Assembly: GCA_002633005.1 (NCBI GenBank)
Contig: NMRA01000083.1
Span: 651,161-715,160 of the forward strand
DNA length: 64,000 bases
Source: Phoronis australis
Taxonomy: Eukaryota; Phoronida; Phoronidae
Direction of reading: 5' to 3'
The stretch's first letter is position 1. The number at the start of each line of letters is the position of its first letter. Made by a program: the position numbers and the translations under genes. The notes below the pieces were generated by a model. The model made no database searches. It saw nothing but the letters and a program-made list of their open reading frames with translations, and was not told where the DNA came from. Positions 12,101 through 24,100 of the stretch are shown here, in pieces.

Positions 12101-15100
12101 GAAAGCTATTCACCAAATTTCATAAAAATTTGTCAAGGAACTTCAGAGAAACAAAGAAAAACAGAATAAAATGAAATTGCCACTAGGGGACACAGCGTTT
12201 GTTGGATCCACCTGAAAGTCGTCTGTAGTTAGCTTCATATAAATACACTTACTAAATTTAGTGATGATCCTGCAGTAGCTTTAGAAGATACAGCTACGAG
12301 CGCAAAACAAAACTACCACTAGGAGACACCACAGTAGTCAAAGTCGTCATCGTCAACCGTCCTCTTAACACTGAGAACATATACCATACATGCGCCAATT
12401 TTCAAAATCATCCTTAGAATGGTTTGATTGATGGAGGGGTGGACGCTAAAAAACAACGCTAAAAAACAGACTAAAAAACAGCAAAAATGGCCACAAGGTG
12501 GCACAAAATACCTAGATTCCATACAAAACAGGAGGATAGCATCATCAACAATAGATGCCTATACTCAAAATTTTATGAAAATCCGTTGAAGGCCTTTGAA
12601 GATACAGAGGTAAATGTAAAAAACTAAAATTGCCACTAGGGGGCACGCCGATAGTCATATCCGTCCAAAAGTCGTTGTCATCCGTTGTCAACATCATATA
12701 AATGCACTTGACAAATTTAGTAAAGATCCTGCAAACGGTTTAGGAGATACAGCCATAGGCACAAAAAAACAAAACTGCCACTAGGAGGTGTCACTGCAGT
12801 CAAAGTGGTCAGTTTCATGAATGGATAGTTCCAAGACTAATCTTCGATGACAGGTACTTGAATGTATCGCGCGCTTCTTGGCCACGTGCTTTTAACTGAA
12901 CAAAGGTCACGTTTTTATTAGTCTTTGATTCGCAGTTTTCACGTGTACAAAAAAATTTGGATTCCTGTTGAGGGAGAAGATCTGTACGGGAAAGATACAA
13001 TACAATCCCTTTGACAAGTACGCTGCGTCTGTTCTGAAAGGCCACACCATAATACGACACGTCCCTCGCTAGATCAGCAAAACTTGCGTTTTTTTGAAGA
13101 AAGGTAGAAGTTTGAAGTGTATCATGCGACATTGCCAAAAGAAAGGTTACATTCAAAGGAAAACAGGATCGATAACATGACAAACCTCCGTATGATAGTA
13201 TACAAATGCTCAAAACAAAATCTCAAAAACTCTGTACCAGTTTTCTAAATTATTGTTTTCTTTTCATTTTGCAAAGTTTAGTACTTTTTCATAAAGAACA
13301 TAATATACATCCTACGTCATAGTTTTTTTATACCTCCTCAAGCAAAAGAGAAACATTTCCAAAACAATTCCTAACAATATTTTGGAGAACAGCTTAAAAT
13401 GCATAGAATTCAAAGGTTTCATATGAATCCAATCAGCCATTTACGAAGTTGGCCAAAATTGGAATTTTTCTAAGGTCCTAGTAACCTGGAATCAGATAAA
13501 TGTCACATCTATTCAGTTCACACTAAGTGACCATGTAGATAGGTATTTTTATCACCAAAATGGCTGTACATACATGCTGAAACAGTCCACCAATGAGTCT
13601 GAATTCAGTGATATTATTTGAAGCAGCTACAGTAATTCTCTACTTATTAAGCATACTTCACCTCATTTCGCACACCAAAAGTTATTTGTAAAAACAATAT
13701 TTTGTCCCTCACTTACTTCATACGAGGGTACTTGGTGGGAATTTCTAGCCTCACCTACTCCATACACAATCACTTTTGCACATTGGAAAATATCAAGTGC
13801 ATTACAGTACTTCCCACCTGTCAAACTGTGTTATAAGGTCTGAACATTGCATATTCACCACTTAATTTATTCATTCATATGGGATATCTCATGACCTTGC
13901 AAACATGAGGTGAAAGGGGTGATCGTTCATATGGGATATCTCATGTCCTTGCAAACATGAGGTGAAAGGGGTGACCAGCTGCACTTTCAGAAACGCTAGG
14001 ACCTAGTTAAAATCTAGTCAAAGTCACGTGTCCTCATTCAAAATAAACTACAATGTCTTACGTAATCTCTCGAAGTCTTGCTTTTTAGTGAGGTAATAGC
14101 ACTACTGAACAGGAGGCCGGATGAGTGTCGTGTCACTCAAGAGTGATACGCTTAAAAGAATGATTCACCAATGATGAAGTGAAGTATTCTAATATTGGAA
14201 CATCATAAACAAACTCAATTCTTGCTAATTAGATCACATAGGTAACCCATAAGACACATCAACTAAAAAGTCTGTTTATTTGGTGCACCCGTAGAAACAG
14301 GAAACTATGTTTTATTTTAGGCGAAATAAATAGAGAACAGCCATATACACCCACTTACCATCCAAGAAGCCAATTTTTGATTGACACAGCTATTATTAGT
14401 TGGTCCTGCATTTTGAGAATCAATTTTGTCCATTGAATAACCAGCATCAAACTGGTTCTCAAAATCGGGGACCCCCTAGAAGTGCAATAGACTTCTAGGG
14501 GTGTTTATTAATGTCGCATAATATATACCGGTAAAATTAATTTGATCAAAGCTAGAAATTGACTGGCACTGGCGCACCTTAGACACGAACTTCTTCGTCA
14601 CTCACTCTGCAAAGTCATTTTCACAATAATAACGGACAACCAGTTTCTGGACAAAAGAGGGTGCCACTATAGTCCTATATGCGATAATCCGTTTGAGTCG
14701 GAACATCACAGCCATGAACCCAAGTCAAGTTTCATCAAAATTCGTCAAGAAGATTTGAGTGCATAAAAATAAACCGTAAGAAAACCTTTCCTCATTTGAA
14801 GCAAGGTTGTCACAATTCAGCCGTTGTGCAACAAACACTTGATGAAAGTTTGTTTATTTTTAATATAAGTAATAAAACTTTTAAAACAGAAACTTTAAAG
14901 TGACTACTTTGGCCATTTTTTGTGCATAGTAACAGAATTGCCGTCCATCAAGATTCCTGATTCAGCTGGTTTGCAGAACTATTCACCTGTACACATCTTT
15001 AAAAACAATGAATCTTTAACACTATTGTTTCAAAGTAATGAATACTCTAAGTGATCATTTAATTGGACGTTTTCTTTTAAATTCACATTGAATCAAGCAC

Positions 15101-18100
15101 TCGCATTTACGTCACATTCACATTTCAGATCATTTGACAGGATGCTTTCTTCGTAAATTCACATTGAATCAAGATCCTGGTTTTAGGTCATATTCATGTT
15201 TCACAGATAATTTCAGAACTGGTAGTGTCGTCTCTTTGTAAGTAATACTTTAATAAACAAAATGAGTATCCATAATATTTGAAGGCAGTAGCATTTTGAC
15301 GTTTTTAGACCCGGCCTCAAATTTTTTTTTACAAATATCCCAAGCTTGCATAGACGAGATCCCTTTGAAAAGCAACTTTCTAAAGTCGTTTGCCAGTGGG
15401 TACTATTGTACAAAATGGGTACAATTGTACAAAATGGGTACTATAGTACAAAATGGGTACTATTGTACAAAATAACAAAACTAAACTTAAAAATTTTGGA
15501 AGAAGCATTTTTAAATGTTTTATTTTCGGCGTTTTTAGCTTATTGAATCATTAAAGTACTATTTGGTCCTGCTTTACACTATCAGTCTGATAATATTGCC
15601 AACCATAATAGTCATAAGTCATAAGTATATGCGTCATACGTAATGTTAAGGCTGGCCAATATCTAGAACTTTCAAAGCATTTTCTTGAGTTGCTGATGGC
15701 TTCCAAGTTATTGGTAAAGGAAGTAGAATCTTATCAGTTACAAATATTACGAGACCGAATTTATGAGAGTAAAAGGGCCAAGTCAGTTTTTGTTTTTCAA
15801 TAAAAAAAGACAGGACGAAATGCAGCTTATATATGACTTGAAAGTCACAATATACTATTACTGTAAACTTGCCGGTTAGCGCCCATACTCGGATAATCGC
15901 CAACCCCCAACATTTGTTGCCAATTTTTGGTTTAAGCACCCAGTGCTTGGGTAATCGCCTACCCCATCTCATGGTTTCCCAATGTAACCGTACAAGGCGT
16001 TAACCTGTGAGTTTACGGAAGAACATTAATGAACTCCCTGTACACTTTAAACTACATGGTGCTAAAACTGTTTCTGCATTTTACCTAGCAAATTGTATTT
16101 TATGGTCAATAGATGGCACTAAAGTTCGCATATCCCAAATTTTCAAAAATATGACTACACTGGCGACCATTCAAAGTATACCAAAGCAAACACTGATTTC
16201 GATACAGTTACAGTAAAGTTTTCTTAAATTTGAACAAAACTAATGGCCAAAATTGTCACGTTTTTCAATTTTCAAACCCTTACTGTATTAACTAAACTGT
16301 TCAAAATTTCATTTTGTATTTGTTGAAGACAGTCGTACTATTTGAAGTTTTGAGAGTAAAATTGCCTTCTTGTTTACTCTTGTTGAAAATGTTGTGCTCT
16401 AATTTACAGAAACTTTACCATAACCACCTTTGTTAATGGCCTCAAATCTTATTTTGTATTAAATTAAATTAAATTAGACCAAATTATTATTGCAGTGAAA
16501 TCAAAGAGTTATTTCATTTGACTCTTTAATTTTATTTTTGTCTTGACACAAAATTATCAAATTAAATTTCCTTTGAATAATTTTGTTGTATTTGAAATGA
16601 AATAAGGTTAAAACAAATGTTACAAGGATAAAATTGAACTGAACATTGATTTAATTAAATTATTTAATTAACATATGGGACTTGTACGGGATGGGTATTG
16701 ATTTTCAACTTGTGCAGTAATTGTCAAGTTTACGAGATCACCATTACAAGAAAATCGCTCTCTAGTTACTTACCTAAAGTTATTAGGTCCTCTCGTACTA
16801 ACCTCGACGCGTTGATGTTTAGGGGAGTTGCAGTCAGTATGAACATTTAACTTCGGTCCCGAATCGAAGTTAACAGCGCCAGTTAACTTCGCAGTAAACA
16901 CGTGAATTTAACAACAGAGTGTGGCCACTGCGGTGTATTATGAATGGTCAACTTCGGTCCCACCAAAGTTATTGCCAGGACCGGCTGTTATCGTCAACAA
17001 TAAAAAAGGCAGCGTCGTCGCTAATAGTTTCTTACATTTTGCTCAGATAATCACCAATTTATTTAGAAATAAGTTTTCTCTCATTTAGCACATCTAATTG
17101 TTCGCAAGTTGTCACATTAAAAAGTCTTAGCCTGCACACGATGCATCAGCGCTACCTTGACAACAGCGTCACCTACTGTTTACTAAGATGTTCATTCATT
17201 AACTACCAAGCCAGTATGAACAGTTCAGTTAACATCATGCTCTGCTCAGACCAGAGTTAAGTCAGTGTGAAAGGGCCTATTGACAAAACTGACATGAAGA
17301 TAACAGTGTACAAGTGGAATATAAAAGCAGAATTAAACCTGTGATTAAGGTCACTTACTGTTATAAAACTGGTCTAGCCCAGTTCCTCATTCACTACAGT
17401 GAAATCCCTGGTCTAGGCAAGAACAGACAGTTCTCCAGACCAAGCTCATACAATTTCAGGTCACCCTCTAACCTGTAATTACGCAACATGAGCTTGGGCT
17501 GAAGAAATAACTGTCAGTTTTTTCCAAGCCCGACACATCTATTTTGACCAAGGAACACTTTGAGACCAATGTCATCATGGCAAGTGGTCTACACCAAAAC
17601 TATTTTTGACAGAAGCACATGATCGTCACATGATCGTACATTTTAAATAAGATGTTCCTACAACTATTTGTGTTCAACAAATCATTACGTAAAAGCTAAA
17701 TCATTGCTCTTGAAATAAACTTTTTGTTTTTATGTATTTTATATCTTTCACCGATGATTTGAGAATTGGTAGTGTTGAAGAATCTAAATTATGGACGCAG
17801 TAGTGTTTTGAAAATTTGATGTCTTTAGAACCACCCTTCATTTTTTACGAATTTTGCAGGTTCGAAAAAAGGGATCACTTACAAAGGTAATTTTCCAAAG
17901 GAGAATGCCCATGGATACTAATGTGCTAAATTAGAGCTCTCCAACTTGAAAATTGTAGGATTTTTCTATGTTTTTGGCATTTTGGGCTTCTTGATACATT
18001 GTGAGTTACTAAAGATATTACAAAAGATTTAAGTGCAATGCTAACGTGTGTATGAAAATTCAAGTTTCTAGGATTAGTAATTTAGAAGTTCTAACGCACT

Positions 18101-21100
18101 ACAAAACATGTTAAACAATAAGAAACTGATAAAAACCCAATATCAGTACTGTGCGCTGGTACGCACAGAGTAATAAGACTGCGGTTCAACCCTTGGGGAT
18201 CGTGGACTCCCAGAGATGATCAAGCCAGTTGAATTATACTAGTTGGAATTATTATGCCCTGCAACACAAATGAGCTAAAATCCATAAATCATATCGTATG
18301 GGTCCCAGTGGAGGCTATCCGTAATACTCTCAACAAAGCTATCACGTGAAATTAAGACATACTCACTCCCAAGGCACCGATGGAAATATGAAATAGTGGA
18401 TCTCATGGGAAGGAAGTCTCGCAGGATGATCCCTGGAGACCATATTTAATACAGGCACACAGCATCCCTGGCTGCAAATTGCTCAAACACATCTCACGAG
18501 GCAAGGAAATGATATTATCATGACATCACCAAGGGAATTGACCAGCACTGAAATTGCCGTGGGGGTACACATTCACAGACAGCAAGTCTTTCTAGGGATT
18601 AGACACAAAGAGCTTAGAAAGAAAAGGTGATGAATTATTGACCATTTGAAGAATGCTAAAATGTCAGATAACACCCACTAGACTAGCAACACCGAGAATT
18701 CACTTCAACAACTGTGAAATGAAGTTTTATACCGAAACACTATTTCTTAAATTTTGTTTGAACCCCTGACAACTTATGTGTTTAGCCAAATTAACAAAAT
18801 TCAAACAAACATTTTTATTGCCCGACTAGTTTCGTACCAGATATTTGACCTCCTCAGCTAACTTGGACATCATTTTTCACAAGGCCTTAGTACGAATGAT
18901 ACAAGTGTGCCAAGCTTGTGAAATATTGTAGTCAGTCAGACAAGAAGACATCCAAAATGTGAATCTGACACTAAACACTGTTGTCCTGAACCTCATTTTG
19001 AGACATTATTTCAAGATAAATGCACTTTCAAAAACCAGGTATAACAGAAATGAATTCATTTAGTATTAGTGAAACAAACACAAGATAAAAGTGAATAGAA
19101 ATACCTTACAGATGAAAATGCACCAAATAAATGTCGACAGCCATTATTGGCATCCCTCGAGGATATTTAACAGTGTGAACATAAATCTAACAAATTACAG
19201 GCATCATTAATAAGTAATAGTAAGACTCAACAATAAGAGGGACTATGAAAAGCCAGAGTCGCTGAAGCATGACAGCCATTGTGTCAAGGTTACACACTCA
19301 AACCTAATAAAGTGCACAGCAGCAAGATCATCACAGTCTCCACAGATCATGGCAAATACGAGATTTGGTGCTTTTGAAGTTTATAGCAATATCGACCATT
19401 GTCAGATGGCCAGGGATGGGACTCTCACAGACATAATCATTACATCGGTTTCAAAATAAGACTAATAACAAGAATTTTAAACAAAAATACACTTTCCAAT
19501 AACAAAAGTACCAAAAATCGATCCGCATCAATACCAGAATTGCAAACGGCTGCAAACGGCGGCAAATGATGGCAGCATACGACTGCAGCACACGAGCACC
19601 AAACCCTAAGATGGAAATCTTCAGATGCCACACTCTTTAATTGTCATCTTTTTTAGACCCGTGGCTGTTGGAAACAATGGTGAAGAACTGCTCTGTATTT
19701 GAAACAGCCTTTCAGTGTCACTGAGAATCTTGTTTCACAATGAAATGCCGAACATTTATCCCACTCAATTATAAAAGCAGGTGCACTTTCTCTCAAATTC
19801 AGTACAAGAGCTGTGTGTTAGACAATGGATGAATCTACCAAATAGAATACAGTATAATCTTCTACTAAATGAATTAAAATTGAACTTACAAGTCATGAGT
19901 GTTTCAGATTAATCTTAAACAACAAAAATTACACTTCTAAGTAATTTAATTTCTGGCCTAATTGCTAATTACAGATTCATCAAATAAGTACTTCTGAGGT
20001 TGTTTCTTATTAACCATTTTAATTCAAGCCAAAACTANGACCCGTGGCTGTTGGAAACAATGGTGTATTTGAAACAGCCCTTCAGTGTCACTGAGAGTCT
20101 TGTTTCACAATGAAATGCCGAACATTTATCCCACTCAATTATAAAAGCAGGTGCACTTTCTCTCAAATTCAGTACAAGAGCTGTGTGTTAGACAATGGAT
20201 GAATCTACCAAATAGAATACAGTATAATCTTCTACTAAATGAATTAAAATTGAACTTACAAGTCATGAGTGTTTCAGATTAATCTTAAACAACAAAAATT
20301 ACACTTCTAAGTAATTTAATTTCTGGCCTAATTGCTAATTACAGATTCATCAAATAAGTACTTCTGAGGTTGTTTCTTATTAACCATTTTAATTCAAGCC
20401 AAAACTACAACAATAGTAAGTATTAAATAAAAGAAAATTGTATGTACGTTTTGGGTACAACATTACACCTATTTCATGCCAGTCTTAAAAGTTCTTAACA
20501 ATAAGCAACGACAGGTGCAAATCAGACTTTAAGGTGAAGGCAACCATTTTTAATGTCATTTTGGTTGAATTACAATTTTCTGGTTTTCCTAGATAAATTT
20601 TTGAATTAATTTAACTCCCCAGGGTACCAATGAGTCACTGTATGCAAGCGTCACTGAAGAAGTCACCTTCGCAGCACAAATCATTCCCAGCCAGCTTTGT
20701 TTGTGCTACGATCCATTGGATAACTACTTTTCAAAAATTGTGGCCATTATTTCCCGCAACATCCCGGGTCAATCTTCAGTTGTCACAATTTAGGTTAATT
20801 TAGTAACTTTTAATATTCTACTCACTATACTTTGCATACTTTCATTCCAATAAACTCCATTAACCTATTCCAGTATCTGAAAATTTCCCCCTCAGATGAA
20901 CATTATGTTGGCTCACTGACATTACAATAGAACCCGCTTTGGTTGATCATGGATATATTATGTCTATTTTAGCCTCTTAATTCATTTCAAAAAAAGGATG
21001 AATTTCTCAACTGAAGCTGATCCAACCTCTCAACATCATTCTTTCAAGCCGCAGCACATCCATGTACATTACTTCCACTTAGTTCAAAACGCAGCTTGGA

Positions 21101-24100
21101 CTCTGCATTAAATTGCTAGCCTACAACCATTTGCCAGGAATAGAAGGCAGGCACATTGAGAGAGATCTCTTATTAAACACGGCCCCTGGCTGTGAAAGTA
21201 AATTCACAGCACAAACCCACACAGCAGGTTCCCTGAGCGCCAGTGAATGCCAACCCATCAGCAGTCCCATAATTCCCAAGCCACATACTGAATAGCTTAA
21301 TTCACAGCTAGCTGCCTGCTGGGTTTTTTAACAAGATCACAGACAACAACTGAAGGACTGTTCAGTTTCCTTTGTCAGTAGTGTCAAAAGGTTTTTGCAA
21401 AAATTAGTCACATTGCATAGTTTATGCGGCAAGTAAACCAACAAAAACCCATAAAGCCACACATGTCCCCTGCTGCCTTGAGACGCACGTTTTCAAGATA
21501 TGTTTTCAAGGTTAATGAACTTTTTGTGTAAAGCCAGACAAATATCTTTTGCGAACATAGCTAAAAATGATCATTCAGTAACAAACATCAAAATTTTTAA
21601 ATAAGAACATTTTTGATTGAATAATGAACTTATGTCAGCACATGATGTAACTCCAGCAATACTTGATATGACCTTGAAAAAATGACCAAAGGTCACCAAA
21701 TTTGACTAGACACTTAAGATGCCCCCACCTGCACTTGAAGAGCAAAATATGAACAAAAGTTGCTTTCTTGAGCTTTTGCGCCAACAGCATTTTCCAACTG
21801 AACTCTTAAATATCTCGTTATGACCTTGAAAACCAGCCCAAGAATGTCAAATTCGAATGGCACCTGGAGATGTCAAACTACACCTCGGTACAAAACGTAA
21901 AGCAGATAACGAGTAAACGAGGTTAAAACCGCCACATTCGCTAACACCTTTATACATAACATGAATAAAACTTGAGGCTTCCTTCTTGAGACATTGTGCC
22001 AATATTCAAGTCAAAATCTTAAAATTCTCCCTATAACCTTGAAAAAAACGTAAAGGTCGCCAAAATCAACTGCTGCCTGGAGAAGACTCAGGAACAAGCT
22101 TCCTTCATCTGATATTGTCAACAACATTTTCCAAATAAAGACTTGATTCTCGAACTGTGGCAACAGTCACCAAAATTGAGTGGCACCTGGAAATGTCCCC
22201 ACCTTAAGGCCTACACCTCGACACAAAATATGAAAAAATGTTAAGCTTCCTTCTTAAGATGACCCGCCAACAACATTGAGTGACGTGCAGACAACCAAAT
22301 GAGCATACAGACAAATGGACAGTCCTGAATACTTCTGTCCATCCCTTCGCTCTAACACATGACTGGGGACATACGTGACAAATCAACATTCATACTACCT
22401 TTAATGGTCTTACTTTTGCCCAAAATTTCAATTAACTCCGTTTCAGGTATCCACTAGAACAAGTGAATTTGGGAACTCAAAAATTAAGATTCGGCATTTA
22501 CCCAAATGGACGATTCGGATAAGCGCATCAAAATCAAATAAAGCATAGCACATGACTAGGGGTATTTTCTCACCCGAATAAGGCAAGGTGACGCAGAGAT
22601 TCAAAATGGGAGGTAAGCAGGTTTTGTGCATTCTGGGAGCTAAGATTGGTGCAAGACAAGCCTTTGCAAAGCACTGGGCCCTTTCATGCAAGTTTCAGGG
22701 GGTGCCGAGTGAAATTTTGCAAATTTCTCGGGTAGGCATTATTCCAAACAAGGGCTGGACGAATACAGCGATGAAAACTGGTAAAATTGGTCTCTGACGA
22801 GCTGTAATAAAATTAAATGTCTGAAAGAAAGCATTTATTAGATCTATGTTAATTGATAACACTTCTTTTGTTTTATTTGCATACTTCACGTTTAATGAAT
22901 ATATGATCAAATACCCCAGGGTACTACGCTACATGAACCTGTATCTATCATATCCCATCCTTGTCATTTTCAAGTTCAATCCACCCATCTCTGACACTGA
23001 ATGCTCCCTTCCTCATTCACCATCAGCTCCAGCCATCACAGGTCTTTCTATTAACCTTTGACCTCACGCTGTGATTGTCAATTCCCTAGTGCACTCCTGC
23101 TGGGTGCCGGTCTGACACGCAGTTTTTTCCCCTGGCTCCTGCTGACATTTGAATGAGTTGGCCTTAATTAGAGCTTGCCCCATGTTGGTAAATGCGGACT
23201 GATTACACTCACGACTGACAGGCTGCTGTGAGACCAGGCACACGGCTGACACCCAACTCAAGAGTCTATAATGCACTAGATAGGGGCTACACACAGACAA
23301 TGAGAGATTTACACAATAAACAGACCAGTGGCATGTGAGGGATTATGAGGAAATTTTGATATTTTTCGTCTTTGTGTTTATTGTTATTATCACACTTAAT
23401 TTTTCTAATATATTGATAGACATTTAGTAGACATTTGTACCAGACAATCACACTGTTTGAACATGGGAATTTGCACATCACAAATTCTCTAGTACCAACA
23501 CTGATGGCAGTTTCACATGCCAGTATTTGTCCTGTGTGCCACCACGGATTCTTAAGTAAAGCGACTACACAGCTTGCTTTGCGTGTTCTTGCATGGATTG
23601 CCAACGGAATTTTGTAATTTTGTCCCTGCAGTTCACAGAAGCACGACACGTTTGGCAAAGACACACAGTGCACCAAATTTTTACATATATAAGAACACCT
23701 TTTAGTGGCAAAGTTCTGAAAGGCAACAGGTATGTCCATACATTTGGAGAGTGCATTCATCAGAACGGCTATTCTTAACAATGGACTCTTCATAATATAC
23801 ATTGTTCTTGTATCATTTGGACAGAGTAAGAAAGTTAAACTCGCCAATGGTCAATATTTCAAACTCAATAATTGTTCATATTGATGGCTGCTGTGGTCAC
23901 AAATTATTAATACTGACCACTAGCCACTACTGTGATAATCAAGTTTTAATTCTTTTTAAAAACTTCTCAAGAACTGAAGATCTGATCGTGATTTGTTCCA
24001 GAGATCTTTCTGTTCGCAAGCCTAGACTTCACCACTGCGCCATGAGCATGTCAACGGAGCTCAGCATACCTTTTTATGTTATCAACTTTCTGACAGTACG

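Noticed and set aside
12815-13213. 132-residue minus-strand open frame in intron 3
   Set aside because: No family resemblance, no splice support, overlaps the start of an R1 repeat and the end of the motif array; likely chance.
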